From Bradyrhizobium erythrophlei (GTDB lineage Bacteria; Pseudomonadota; Alphaproteobacteria; Rhizobiales; Xanthobacteraceae): a stretch of DNA of 64,000 nt. Under the pieces are notes generated by a model. The model searched no databases. It worked only from the letters and a program-made list of their open reading frames with translations, and was not told the DNA's origin. The DNA lies in the NCBI RefSeq assembly GCF_900129425.1, contig NZ_LT670817.1, positions 7,068,001 to 7,132,000 on the forward strand. Direction: 5' to 3'. The first letter of the stretch is position 1; each line of letters begins with the position of its first letter. A program made the translations under genes and the position numbers. Shown piece after piece: positions 26,633 to 35,337 of the stretch.

Positions 26633-27775
26633 ATGACCGAACGTATTCAGGAATTCCTGCGCAACCGCCGTAACGAGGGCCAGGACGTCGAGCCGTGTCT
26701 CGTCGTCGACCTCGAAGTCGTGCGCGACAACTATCAGAGCTTCGCCAAGGCGCTGCCGGACAGCCGCGTGTTCTACGCGGTCAAGGCCAACCCGGCGCCG
26801 GAAGTGCTGTCGCTGCTGGCCTCGATGGGGTCGTGCTTCGACTGCGCGTCGGTCGTCGAGATCCAGATGGCGCTGGCGGCCGGTGCGTCCCCGGAGCGGG
26901 TCTCCTATGGCAATACGATCAAGAAGGAGCGCGACATCGTGCGCGCCTTCGCGCTCGGCATTCGCCTGTTCTCGGTCGACTGCACCGCCGAAGTCGAGAA
27001 GATCGCCCGTGCCGCCCCCGGCGCCAAGGTGTTCTGCCGCATTCTCTATGACTGCGCCGGCGCCGAATGGCCGCTGTCGCGCAAGTTCGGCTGCGATCCG
27101 GAGATGGCTGTCGATGTGCTCGACCTCGCCAGGCGTCTCGGCCTGGAGCCGTACGGCATCTCGTTCCATGTCGGCTCGCAGCAGCGCAAGGTGAAGGCGT
27201 GGGACCGCGCGCTGGCGATGGCCTCGACGGTGTTCCGCGACTGTGCGGAGCGCGGCATCAACCTGTCCATGGTCAACATGGGCGGCGGATTTCCGACCAA
27301 GTACCTCAAGGACGTGCCGCCGGTGGTGCAGTACGGCCGGTCGATCTTCCGCGCGCTGCGCAAGCACTTCGGCAACCAGATCCCGGAGACCATCATCGAG
27401 CCGGGCCGCGGCATGGTCGGCAATGCCGGCGTCATCGAGACCGAAGTCGTCCTGATTTCCAGGAAAAGCGACGAGGACGAGGTGCGCTGGGTGTATCTCG
27501 ACATCGGCAAGTTCGGCGGTCTCGCCGAGACCATGGACGAGTCGATCCGCTACGCCATCCGCACCCCGCATGACGGCGCGGAAATGACGCCGTGCGTGCT
27601 CGCAGGTCCGACCTGCGATTCCGCCGACGTGATGTACGAGAAGCTGCCGTACCCGCTTCCGGTGACGCTCGAGATCGGCGACAAGCTGCTGATCGAGGGC
27701 ACCGGCGCGTATACGTCGACCTACTCGTCGGTGGCCTTCAACGGCTTCCCGCCGCTGCGGACCTACCACATCTGA
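26633..27775 (+). CDS. Ornithine (lysine/ornithine) decarboxylase, eukaryote-type fold
   Basis: A 380-residue alanine-racemase-fold PLP enzyme that makes putrescine (and possibly cadaverine). The PLP lysine is K51 in FYAVKANP. HVGSQ (180-183), the Gly-rich phosphate loop GGGFP (217-221), EPGR (256-259) and the active-site Cys in GPTCDSAD (C328) complete the site, with the C-terminal FNGFPP. A 59-codon upstream extension is rejected: ATG 26633 has GGGAGGG at 7-bp spacing. Product putrescine is the substrate of homospermidine synthase 1.4 kb downstream. Regulation probably acts through the structured leader. Confidence 0.95.
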   Translation: MTERIQEFLRNRRNEGQDVEPCLVVDLEVVRDNYQSFAKALPDSRVFYAVKANPAPEVLSLLASMGSCFDCASVVEIQMALAAGASPERVSYGNTIKKERDIVRAFALGIRLFSVDCTAEVEKIARAAPGAKVFCRILYDCAGAEWPLSRKFGCDPEMAVDVLDLARRLGLEPYGISFHVGSQQRKVKAWDRALAMASTVFRDCAERGINLSMVNMGGGFPTKYLKDVPPVVQYGRSIFRALRKHFGNQIPETIIEPGRGMVGNAGVIETEVVLISRKSDEDEVRWVYLDIGKFGGLAETMDESIRYAIRTPHDGAEMTPCVLAGPTCDSADVMYEKLPYPLPVTLEIGDKLLIEGTGAYTSTYSSVAFNGFPPLRTYHI

Positions 27776-27778
27776 GGC

Positions 27779-27850
27779 TTCTCACCTCTCCCGCTTGCGG
27801 GGGAGGGAGCAAGAAAACGAGGAGCCGGTGCGCCGGCTCCCTCCCCCTCA
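27779..27850. repeat. CCTCTCCC-type repeat with a strong hairpin
   Basis: CACCTCTCCCGCTTGCGGGGGAGGG is followed by the perfect hairpin GGAGCCGG-TGCG-CCGGCTCC (27821-27840) and CTCCCCCTC. It sits just after the decarboxylase stop and could end transcription, although no U-tract follows. Confidence 0.55.
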
Positions 27851-27912
27851 TCTGCCTATTGCTGACAACGCTCCGATGGCTTGCCGCCGTCCGGAGTGAG
27901 GACTGACGTGCC

Positions 27913-28512
27913 ATGACTGCTTTGCGGAAGACCCCTGTTGCCTCCACCACCGAAGCCGCTCCGTTCGTGATCCGCAGCGAGCGTGCCTCGGACGTCGTTG
28001 CGCGTGAAGCGCTGCTCGATGCCTGCTTTGGCTTAAACCGCCATGCCCGCACTTGCCAGCGCCTGCGCGACGGACGCGCGCCCGCCGAAGGCCTTGCGCT
28101 TTCGGCCATAGCGCAAGGCCGGCTGGTCGGAACGTTGCGGTTGTGGCACGTCAGCGCCGGGGGCGCGCGAGCGCTGGTGCTTGGCCCGCTGGCGGTCGAT
28201 CCGTCGTGCCGCCAGCTCGGCGTCGGAGCCGCGCTGATACACCACGCGCTTGCGGCCGCGAAGGGGCGCGGTCATGGCGCGGTGGTCCTGCTGGGCGATG
28301 CGCCGTATTATAGCCGCTTCGGCTTTTCGGCGCTCAAGACCGGCGAATTGTCGCTGCCCGGGCCGTTCGAACGCAATCGCCTGCTCGGTCTCGAGTTGCG
28401 CGAGGGCGCGCTCGACGGCGCCTGGGGCATGATCGCGCCGACCGGCGCTCCGGCAGCGGAAAAACCGGCTCGTCGCGCCAGGGCGCTGCGAGCCGTGCCG
28501 CGCGCGGCCTGA
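27913..28512 (+). CDS. GNAT-family N-acetyltransferase
   Basis: A 199-residue protein with the acetyl-CoA site in LGPLAVDPSCRQLGVGAALIHHALAAAKGRGHGAVVLLGD followed by APYYSRFGFSA, as in YhbS-like acetyltransferases. The C-terminus is an Ala/Arg-rich tail. Its place between the two polyamine genes makes a polyamine or related amine a reasonable substrate guess, but nothing in the sequence proves it. Confidence 0.85.
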   Translation: MTALRKTPVASTTEAAPFVIRSERASDVVAREALLDACFGLNRHARTCQRLRDGRAPAEGLALSAIAQGRLVGTLRLWHVSAGGARALVLGPLAVDPSCRQLGVGAALIHHALAAAKGRGHGAVVLLGDAPYYSRFGFSALKTGELSLPGPFERNRLLGLELREGALDGAWGMIAPTGAPAAEKPARRARALRAVPRAA

Positions 28513-28524
28513 TTGCTCAATGTC

Positions 28525-28692
28525 ATGGCAGCCAACCCGCTCACCACACGCGACGGCCCGAACCGGCGCGCCCGGATCATCACGACGATCCTCATGATCA
28601 TGATCGCGGCCATGATCGTGAGGGATATCTTCGTGCGTCGCTGGGGCACGGCCGCACCCCCGAGCAGCGACGTGAGCCAGCGTTCCCGCTGA
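28525..28692 (+). CDS. Very small single-span membrane protein
   Basis: A 55-residue frame, 12 bp after the GNAT stop, reads a short polar start, then a basic stretch and one hydrophobic helix (IITTILMIMIAAMIVRDIFV, about residues 18-37) and a basic tail. Its close spacing and orientation suggest translation with the GNAT gene. Function unknown. Confidence 0.55.
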   Translation: MAANPLTTRDGPNRRARIITTILMIMIAAMIVRDIFVRRWGTAAPPSSDVSQRSR

Positions 28693-28778
28693 GAGGGCGG
28701 GGACTTGCGCGCACCGGCAAAAAGCCCATAAACCGCAACAATTCCATCAATCAAAGAATTCCCTAAAGCGAGGTCCCG

Positions 28779-29168
28779 ATGTCACGCCGCCTGATTTCCA
28801 CCGGTTCGCCCTTCGAGAAGACGGCCGGCTACAGCCGCGCCGTGATCGACGGCGATTTCGCCTTCGTTTCCGGCACCACCGGTTACGATTACACCACCAT
28901 GACGATGCCGGGTGATGTCACCAGCCAGACACGAAATTGCTTCAAGACCATCGAAGCGGCGCTGAAGGACGGCGGCTTCGCGATGGCCGATATCGTCCGC
29001 GCCACCTATTACATCACCGACGCCAGCGACGCCGACGCCGTGTTCGCGGTCTGCGGCGAAAACCTTGGCGATATCCGTCCTGCCGCAACCCTGCTCGTCG
29101 TCGCCGGGCTCTACAAACCCGAGATGAAGGTCGAGATCGAAGTCACCGCGAAGCGGCGCACCGCCTGA
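28779..29168 (+). CDS. RidA-family enamine/imine deaminase
   Basis: A 129-residue protein with the YjgF/RidA fold: SPFEKTAGYSRAVIDGDFAFVSGTTGYD at the start and the C-terminal VAGLYKPEMKVEIEVTAKRR. The conserved substrate-binding Arg is in DIRPAATLLVV. RidA hydrolyses reactive enamines and imines released by PLP enzymes. Here it sits 45 bp before homospermidine synthase and near a PLP decarboxylase, so clearing imines formed in polyamine metabolism is a plausible role. Confidence 0.9.
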   Translation: MSRRLISTGSPFEKTAGYSRAVIDGDFAFVSGTTGYDYTTMTMPGDVTSQTRNCFKTIEAALKDGGFAMADIVRATYYITDASDADAVFAVCGENLGDIRPAATLLVVAGLYKPEMKVEIEVTAKRRTA

Positions 29169-29213
29169 CCCCTTCGTCGCCCCCAGCGCATCCAAATCCC
29201 CGGAGCCCCATCC

Positions 29214-30647
29214 ATGAGCCCGCCCGACCGGCAGATCCACGCGAAAATTTCCGGCCCCATTGTCATGATCGGCTTCGGCTCGATCGGCAAAGGCACCTTG
29301 CCGCTGATCGAACGGCATTTTGCCTATGACAAATCGCGCCTCGTCATCATCGACCCGCATGAGGATGGCGAGATCGCCAAAGCGCACGGCGTGCGCTTCA
29401 TCAAGCAGGCCATCACCCGCGACAATTATCGCGAGGTGCTGGTGCCGCTGTTGACCGCCGGCGGCGGTCAGGGATTTTGCGTCAATCTGTCGGTGGACAC
29501 CTCCTCGGTCGACATCATGACCCTGTGCCGGGAGATCGGCGCGCTCTACATCGACACCGTCGTGGAGCCGTGGCTCGGCTTTTATTTCGACAAGAATATC
29601 GGCCCGGAAAAGCGCTCCAATTACGCGTTGCGCGAGACGCTGCTGGCGGCCAAGCACGGCAGCCCGGGCGGGACCACCGCGGTGTCGACCTGCGGCGCCA
29701 ATCCCGGCATGGTGTCATGGTTCGTCAAGCAGGCGCTGCTCGACATCGCCCGCGATACCGATACACCCCATAACGAGCCGAAAGGCCGGGAAGGCTGGGG
29801 CCAGCTCGCGCACAAGCTCGGCGTCAAGGGCATCCATATCGCCGAGCGCGACACCCAGCGCTCCAAGAAGCCGAAACCGATGAACGTGTTCGTCAACACC
29901 TGGTCGGTGGAAGGCTTTGTCTCCGAGGGCATGCAGCCGGCCGAACTCGGCTGGGGCACCCACGAAAAATGGATGCCGGACAATGGCCGCACCCACGACC
30001 ATGGCTGCGACGCCGCGATCTATCTGCTGCAGCCCGGCGCCAACACCCGCGTGCGCTCATGGTGTCCGACGCCGGGCGCGCAATACGGCTTCCTGGTCAC
30101 CCATAACGAGTCGATCTCGATCGCCGACTATTTCACGGTGCGCGACGGCCAGCGGGTAGTGTACCGGCCGACCTGCCATTACGCCTATCACCCCGCCAAC
30201 GACGCGGTGTTGTCGCTGCACGAGATGTTCGGCGCCACCGGCAAGATGCAGCCGAAATGGCACATCCTGGACGAGAACGAGATCGAGGACGGCATCGACG
30301 AGCTCGGCGTCCTGATTTATGGTCACAGCAAGAACGCCTACTGGTACGGATCGCAGCTCTCGATCGAGGAAACCCGCGAGGTCGCGCCCTACCAGAACGC
30401 CACCGGCATGCAGGTGTCGTCGGCCGTGCTCGCCGGCATGGTGTGGGCGCTGGAAAATCCCACCGCCGGGATCGTCGAGGCCGACGAGATGGACTTCCGC
30501 CGCTGCCTTGAAATCCAGATGCCGTATCTCGGCCCGGTGAAGGGTTTTTACACCGACTGGACGCCGCTGAGCGACCGGCCGGGATTGTTTCCCGAAGACA
30601 TCGACAGCGGCGATCCCTGGCAATTCCGCAACGTGCTGGTGCGGTGA
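29214..30647 (+). CDS. hss: Homospermidine synthase
   Basis: A 477-residue NAD-dependent enzyme that joins two putrescines into sym-homospermidine, the main long polyamine of rhizobia. The Rossmann site is PIVMIGFGSIGKGTLPLIERHF (about residues 16-37). The family motifs SVDTSSVDIMTLCREIGALYIDTVVEPW, STCGANPGMVSWFVKQALL and HSKNAYWYGSQLSIEE are present. It receives its substrate from the decarboxylase at 26633-27775. The close RidA-hss spacing implies one transcript. Confidence 0.96.
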   Translation: MSPPDRQIHAKISGPIVMIGFGSIGKGTLPLIERHFAYDKSRLVIIDPHEDGEIAKAHGVRFIKQAITRDNYREVLVPLLTAGGGQGFCVNLSVDTSSVDIMTLCREIGALYIDTVVEPWLGFYFDKNIGPEKRSNYALRETLLAAKHGSPGGTTAVSTCGANPGMVSWFVKQALLDIARDTDTPHNEPKGREGWGQLAHKLGVKGIHIAERDTQRSKKPKPMNVFVNTWSVEGFVSEGMQPAELGWGTHEKWMPDNGRTHDHGCDAAIYLLQPGANTRVRSWCPTPGAQYGFLVTHNESISIADYFTVRDGQRVVYRPTCHYAYHPANDAVLSLHEMFGATGKMQPKWHILDENEIEDGIDELGVLIYGHSKNAYWYGSQLSIEETREVAPYQNATGMQVSSAVLAGMVWALENPTAGIVEADEMDFRRCLEIQMPYLGPVKGFYTDWTPLSDRPGLFPEDIDSGDPWQFRNVLVR

Positions 30648-30668
30648 GAGCGGCAACAAACCATCGTT

Positions 30669-30753
30669 CGTCATGCCCGGCCTTGTGCCGGGCATCCACG
30701 TCTTTCTTCCTTGAGCCAAGACGTGGATGGCCGGGACAAGCCCGGCCATGACG
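30669..30753. repeat. CGTCATGCCCGGC palindromic repeat
   Basis: CGTCATGCCCGGCCTTGTGCC and its inverse GGACAAGCCCGGCCATGACG frame an inner CCACGTCTT / AAGACGTGG pair. It lies between the convergent hss and a minus-strand gene, where it could act as a bidirectional terminator. Confidence 0.75.
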
Positions 30754-30780
30754 AACCCGGATAATCGCGCTCGCTAAAAA

Positions 30781-31104
30781 CTATCTCTCCTTGATCGGCG
30801 GCGCGGTCTTTTCAGCGGGAGCGGGCGGCAACGCCGCCGTCGCGCCATCCTTCTGCGCCTTCGCATCGGGGTGGGCCGGCTCGGGCGCCGGCGTGGTCGG
30901 GCGCTCGCCGCCGGGCTTCGACTCGGCAGGGGCGTTATTCGGGGTCGAGGGAGACGACTGCAGCGGCTGCGTCGCCTGCGCCATCTGCGTGTCGCCGGCC
31001 TTGAGCTGGGCCATCGAAACGATCGATACGCCGAACCCGGCCGCGAGCAGCACGGAGGCGATCAGCATATCCCGCCTGAAGGCGCGTTTTTTGTCGAGAG
31101 ACAT
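30781..31104 (-). CDS. Membrane-anchored Pro/Ala/Lys-rich protein, unknown function
   Basis: A 107-residue protein: a basic start (MSLDKKRAFRRD), one membrane helix (MLIASVLLAAGFGVSIVSMAQL), then a low-complexity periplasmic tail rich in Pro, Ala, Lys and Ser. No enzyme motif. The start at 31104 replaces a longer frame that would overlap the beta-propeller gene. Confidence 0.6.
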   Translation of the reverse strand: MSLDKKRAFRRDMLIASVLLAAGFGVSIVSMAQLKAGDTQMAQATQPLQSSPSTPNNAPAESKPGGERPTTPAPEPAHPDAKAQKDGATAALPPAPAEKTAPPIKER

Positions 31105-31187
31105 CTCGTTCACCGCTTCTCGTTGTGCGAGATCAACGGCCGCTGGAACGCATTGTTCCCCGGGGAACCGGCAAACAACGAAGGCCG

Positions 31188-32207
31188 CTAAAGCGCCAGC
31201 AGCCCGGCGTCGCCGTCTTCGGCGGCAAACGCCAGCAGCGTGCCTTTGCTGTTCCAGGCCAGCGCCGCGACTTGCGCGCCGCCATTCCTGCGCACCAGAA
31301 TCTCGGCGCCGTCGGTCAGCCGCACCATCAGGATGGTGCCATCGCCGTAACCCGCGGCGAGGATATCCTGCTTCGGATGGCAGGCGACCATGGAAACCCG
31401 CGCCTGCAGCGGCGCCAGCATCGCGGGCTCCTTGCCCATCGGGCCGTCCTTGCTGGCGAACGGCCACAGGATCACGCTGTCGGCGCCTGACGTAGCCAGC
31501 GCCTTGCCGCCCGCGCTCCAGGACAGCGACCTGACGCGGCCGGGATAGCCGGTCATGCGCATATGCCTGGTATCGGCCAGCCGCCAGCCATGCAGCGCCG
31601 GCTCATGCATAGAGGTCACCAGAAACTTGTTGTCCGGGCTGAAGGTGACGCCGAGATGCGAGCCGGCCCACTCCAGCACTTCGGCCGTCGCCGCCATGTT
31701 GGGAAACCACAAGGTCACGCCGTTGTAATGCGCGATCGCAAGCCGCATCCCTTTCGGAGCGAACGCAAGACCCCCGACCGTCGAGGGTACCTCGAAGGAT
31801 TTTTCCTCAGCTTTGCCGCTGCGGACAAAGGCGGTCTTGCCGGCCGACCATGCCACCGCGCCATCGGGATGGAGGGCGACATTGTCAATCCAGCGCCGTT
31901 TTGAATCGGTCGCGAGCAGCGCGACCTCGCCTTTCGCATCCAGCGCCACCAGCTTGCCGTCGTCGCCACCCATGACGATGCGCTTGCCGTCGGAGGCTGC
32001 GCACAGGATGCCGCCGCCATGAACCGCGACAGGCGAGATCCCGCCCTCGCCGCTGACCATGGCAACGCTTTCCTCGGCGCCGACAAAGGCCGCGACCTCG
32101 CCGAGAAAATGCACCGAGGTGACGGGCATGCCGATCGCCAGCGGGCGCACCTTGTCGGTGACCGAAACGATGGAAGCCGAATTATCGCCGGGATCGAACT
32201 CTTTCAT
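31188..32207 (-). CDS. WD40-type beta-propeller protein linked to a COG0523 GTPase
   Basis: A 339-residue protein made of repeated WD40-like blades (for example VHGGGILCAASDGKRIVMGGDDGKLVALDAKG; LSWSAGGKALATSGADSVILW; LAAGYGDGTILMVRL; LAWNSKGTLLAFAAEDGDAGLLAL). There is no signal peptide. Its ATG overlaps the stop of the GTPase gene by one base (TGATG), so the two are translationally coupled and probably work together. A scaffold role for the GTPase in metal delivery is an inference. Confidence 0.88.
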   Translation of the reverse strand: MKEFDPGDNSASIVSVTDKVRPLAIGMPVTSVHFLGEVAAFVGAEESVAMVSGEGGISPVAVHGGGILCAASDGKRIVMGGDDGKLVALDAKGEVALLATDSKRRWIDNVALHPDGAVAWSAGKTAFVRSGKAEEKSFEVPSTVGGLAFAPKGMRLAIAHYNGVTLWFPNMAATAEVLEWAGSHLGVTFSPDNKFLVTSMHEPALHGWRLADTRHMRMTGYPGRVRSLSWSAGGKALATSGADSVILWPFASKDGPMGKEPAMLAPLQARVSMVACHPKQDILAAGYGDGTILMVRLTDGAEILVRRNGGAQVAALAWNSKGTLLAFAAEDGDAGLLAL

Positions 32208-33256
32208 CACGTGGTGATACAGCGCTCGAAGCCGTCGCGGATGGTCTGCTCCGGCAATTCGCGGCCAATGAAGACGAGGCGGCTCTCGCGCGCTTCGCCG
32301 TCCTTCCAGGCCCGCTGGTGATCGCCTTCCAGCATCATGTGCACGCCCTGAAAGACGTAGCGGTCGTCGTCGTCGGTGAAGGCGAGAATCCCCTTCGAGC
32401 GCAAAATCTTCTGGCCCTCGCTGGCGACCAGGTCCTGCAGCCAGGGCATGAACTTGGTGGCATCGAGCGGCTTGTCCGAGCGCAGCGACAGCGATTGCAT
32501 ATCCTCGTCGTGGTAGTGCTTGAGGCCGTTATGGCTATGGCCGTGATCGTGGTCATGATCATGGCCGTGGTGGTGATGATCGTGATCGTGGCCGTCGCCG
32601 CCGTCGAGAAACTCCGGCTCGATCTCCAGGATTCGATCGAGATCGAACGCGCCGCGCTCCAGCACATCCGACAGCGCGACCTGGCAGCGCTCGGTGCGGT
32701 GCAGCTTGGCATAGGGGTTGATGGCGCGGATCCGCGCCTCGACCTCGTTGAGTTCGGCCTTGGTGACGAGGTCGGTCTTGTTGAGCACGATGACATCGGC
32801 GAACGCGATCTGGTTCTTGGCTTCCGGCGCGTCCTTCAGCCGGTCGCTGAGCCATTTCGCATCGGCCACCGTCACGACCGCGTCGAGCCGGGCGTTCTTC
32901 TGCACGTCCTCGTCGACGAAGAAGGTCTGCGCCACCGGCGCCGGGTCGGCAAGGCCGGTGGTTTCGACGATAATGGCGTCGAATTTACCCTTGCGCCTCA
33001 TCAAGCCGTCGAGGATGCGGACGAGATCGCCGCGCACGGTGCAGCAGATGCAGCCATTGTTCATCTCGAAGACTTCTTCGTCGGCGCCGATGATCAGATC
33101 GTTGTCGATGCCGATCTCGCCGAATTCGTTGACGATCACGGCGTATTTCTTGCCGTGGTTTTCCGACAGAATCCGGTTCAGCAGCGTGGTCTTGCCGGCG
33201 CCGAGATAGCCGGTCAGCACGGTCACGGGAATTTTCTGGGAGGTCAATTCTGGCAT
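32207..33256 (-). CDS. COG0523 (CobW/ZNG1-type) metallochaperone GTPase
   Basis: A 349-residue G3E GTPase. Walker A is TGYLGAGKTTLLNRIL, the metal-binding motif is NNGCICCTVRGDL (CxCC), followed by ETTGLADPAPV and the guanine motif LNKTDL. The linker is a long His/Asp run (about residues 235-262) with over a dozen His, followed by the C-terminal CobW domain. COG0523 proteins insert zinc into client enzymes under zinc limitation. Placement beside znuA and downstream of a Zur-type box supports a zinc role. The ATG at 33256 is preferred to 33295. Confidence 0.94.
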   Translation of the reverse strand: MPELTSQKIPVTVLTGYLGAGKTTLLNRILSENHGKKYAVIVNEFGEIGIDNDLIIGADEEVFEMNNGCICCTVRGDLVRILDGLMRRKGKFDAIIVETTGLADPAPVAQTFFVDEDVQKNARLDAVVTVADAKWLSDRLKDAPEAKNQIAFADVIVLNKTDLVTKAELNEVEARIRAINPYAKLHRTERCQVALSDVLERGAFDLDRILEIEPEFLDGGDGHDHDHHHHGHDHDHDHGHSHNGLKHYHDEDMQSLSLRSDKPLDATKFMPWLQDLVASEGQKILRSKGILAFTDDDDRYVFQGVHMMLEGDHQRAWKDGEARESRLVFIGRELPEQTIRDGFERCITT

Positions 33257-33312
33257 AGTTACTCCGAAAACGGCACTTGGCAGGCGCGCCGGCAACAGGG
33301 AGGGCCCCTGCC

Positions 33313-34197
33313 CTAATTGGCAAGCGCGTCGGTCAGCGCCTTTATATTGTGCCTGACCATATCAATGTAAGTGGGGGCCCCGCCCTTTTCACCGGTCAGG
33401 CTGTCGGAATACAGCGTTCCGCCGATCCTGTCGCCGGTCTCGGCGGCAATCCGCCGCATCAGCCTGTCATCGCTGATATTTTCAAGGAAGACCGCCGGGA
33501 CTTTGGACGTCCTGATCTGGGTGATGATACCGGCGATGTCGCGCGCGCTGGCCTCGGATTCGGTGGAAACGCCCTCCGGCGCGATGAATTCGATGCCATA
33601 GGCTGACGCGAAATAGGCGAAGGCATCATGGGTGGAGATCACCTTGCGGCGGCTTTCCGGGATTTGCGCCACGGCCTCGCGCACCTCACGGTCGAGCGCA
33701 TCCAGTTTGGCCAGGTAGGTTTCCGCATTGGCACGGAAAACCCCGGCGTCCGCGGGGTCGGCGGCAACAAGCGCGTCGCGAATATTGGCGACATAAACCT
33801 TGGCGTTGGCGACCGATTGCCAGGCATGCGGATCGGCTGACGTACCGGCCCTGAGCGGCGCGATGCCCTTGGTCGCGGTGACAATGGGTGCCTTGCTGCC
33901 CGCGGATTGCAGCAGCCGCGGCAGCCAGCCTTCCAGACCGAGGCCGTTAATGACCATGAGTCTGGCGTCCGCGATCTCTTTGGCATCCGCCGGCGCCGGC
34001 GTGTAGACGTGCACGTCGCCATCGGGACCGACCAGCGTCGTGACGCTGACGCGCGCGCCGCCGACATTGCGAACGAAATCGCCGAGGATGGAAAAGCTGG
34101 CGACGACGTTGATCGGATCCTGCGCGCGCGCGGGGCACCCGATAGCGGTCAGCGCGAGACAGAAACAGACAAGCCACGCCTCGAGAGCCCGCTTTAT
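33313..34197 (-). CDS. znuA: Zinc ABC transporter periplasmic binding protein (start codon unclear)
   Basis: A metal-binding receptor of the ZnuA/cluster-9 family. It has a signal peptide (ALEAWLVCFCLALTAIGCPARA, cleavage before QDPINV), then VVASFSILGDFVRNVGGARVSVTTLVGPDGDVHVYTPAP with His ligands, DPHAWQSVANAKVYVANI, and VISTHDAFAYFASAYGIEFIAPEGV. No ATG, GTG or TTG lies in frame between the repeat at 34246-34420 and the signal peptide. The most natural first codon is ATA at 34197 (reading xKRALEAWL), which is not a normal start. The frame stays open through the repeat. It is separated from znuB by that repeat, unlike the tight znuC-znuB pair. Expression is therefore doubtful. Confidence 0.85.
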   Translation of the reverse strand: MKRALEAWLVCFCLALTAIGCPARAQDPINVVASFSILGDFVRNVGGARVSVTTLVGPDGDVHVYTPAPADAKEIADARLMVINGLGLEGWLPRLLQSAGSKAPIVTATKGIAPLRAGTSADPHAWQSVANAKVYVANIRDALVAADPADAGVFRANAETYLAKLDALDREVREAVAQIPESRRKVISTHDAFAYFASAYGIEFIAPEGVSTESEASARDIAGIITQIRTSKVPAVFLENISDDRLMRRIAAETGDRIGGTLYSDSLTGEKGGAPTYIDMVRHNIKALTDALAN

Positions 34198-34245
34198 AAA
34201 AACTGAATGAGAATTGAGCCGGCTATAGCGGCAACGGCGGTGAGC

Positions 34246-34420
34246 CCCCTCTCCCCTTGTGGGAGAGGGTTGGGGTGAGGGGTTCAGGTCTATCGATAGT
34301 CCGCAACCCCTCACCCGGATCGCATCTGGCGATGCGACATAGCCGAAGCATAGCTTCGGCGTTCTTTTCCAAGGACGGCCGCCGGAGGCGGCCTTTGCTC
34401 TCCCACAAGGGGAGAGGTGG
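34246..34420. repeat. CCCTCTCCCC-type palindromic repeat, uninterrupted copy
   Basis: Outer arms CCCTCTCCCCTTGTGGGAGAGGG and CTCCCACAAGGGGAGAGG flank GGGGTGAGGGGTTCAGGTCT / CAACCCCTCACCCGGATCG. Inner pairs GCCGAAGC/GCTTCGGC and GGCCGCC/GGCGGCC form a cruciform-like core. It lies between znuB and znuA. It serves as the empty-site reference for the IS-split copy at 8164/9620. Confidence 0.8.
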
Positions 34421-34462
34421 CATCGAGCACTTGGATCCGACGGTCTCAATTTATAACCACCT

Positions 34463-35335
34463 CTATGCCTCGAGATGGCGGCCGGGGAACATCTGCCTGA
34501 CCAGGCCGCTGACGCTGCCGAACAGCACCGAGCCGACATACAGCACCGCCGCCACCAGAATGATGGCCGGACCCGACGGCACCCGCGTTTGAAACGACAG
34601 CACGAGTCCCGCATAGCCCGACAGCATCGCGCTCACGACCGCGATGCAGATCATGCCGGTGATATCGCGCGACCAGAACCGCGCGATGCCGGCGGGCAGG
34701 ATCATCAGCCCAACCGCCAGCAGGGTGCCGAGCGCCTGGAAGCCGTTGACCAGGTTGATGACGACGAGCGCGAGAAACGCCAGATGCGAGGGCGCGCCGG
34801 CCCGGCTGACCGTGCGCAGGAACACCGGGTCGACGCTCTCGATCACCAGCGGACGGTAGATCACCGCCAGCACGATCAACGTGATGGTGGCGTTGACCGC
34901 GATCACCAGCAGCGTCGGGTCGTCCATCGCCAGGATGTTGCCAAACAGCACATGCAAGAGATCGATATTGGTGCCCTTGATCGAAACGATGGTCACGCCG
35001 AGCGCGAGCGACACCAGGTAGAAGGTGGCGAGAGAAGCATCTTCCTTCAGTTCGGTGGTGCGCGCGACCACGCCCGCCAATATCGCCACGGTAAAGCCCG
35101 CGATCAATCCGCCCGTGGTCATCGCAAACAGATTGAGGCCCGAGAGCAGGAAACCGATCGCGGCCCCCGGCAGGATCGCGTGCGCCATGGCGTCGCCGAC
35201 CAGGCTCATGCGTCGCAGCATCAGGAACACGCCGATCGGCGCGCCGCCCAGCGAAAGCGCGATCACCGCCGCCAGCGCCCGGCGCATGAATTCGAATTCG
35301 GTGAAGGGCGCGATCAGCGCATCATGGATGATCAC
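34463..35335 (-). CDS. znuB: Zinc ABC transporter permease
   Basis: A 290-residue integral membrane protein with about eight hydrophobic helices (ALAAVIALSLGGAPIGVFLML, GLIAGFTVAILAGVVA, LATFYLVSLALGVTIVSI, and others). The family segment VGDAMAHAILPGAAIGFLLSG is the coupling-loop/first-core motif of ZnuB. The GTG at 35335, 2 bp after the znuC stop, is chosen because it keeps the helix before FTEFEFMRRAL. It takes ATP-driven conformational change from ZnuC and metal from ZnuA. Confidence 0.93.
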   Translation of the reverse strand: MIIHDALIAPFTEFEFMRRALAAVIALSLGGAPIGVFLMLRRMSLVGDAMAHAILPGAAIGFLLSGLNLFAMTTGGLIAGFTVAILAGVVARTTELKEDASLATFYLVSLALGVTIVSIKGTNIDLLHVLFGNILAMDDPTLLVIAVNATITLIVLAVIYRPLVIESVDPVFLRTVSRAGAPSHLAFLALVVINLVNGFQALGTLLAVGLMILPAGIARFWSRDITGMICIAVVSAMLSGYAGLVLSFQTRVPSGPAIILVAAVLYVGSVLFGSVSGLVRQMFPGRHLEA

Positions 35336-35337
35336 GA

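Noticed and set aside
32530..32600. Repeated GATCATGATCGTGGTCAT-like string as a possible satellite or CRISPR-like array
   Set aside because: It is the degenerate codon pattern of the His/Asp-rich linker of the COG0523 protein.
32318..33316. 332-codon plus-strand frame with Val/Met/Ile runs
   Set aside because: Antisense of the His-rich linker of the GTPase; the hydrophobic runs only mirror His codons.
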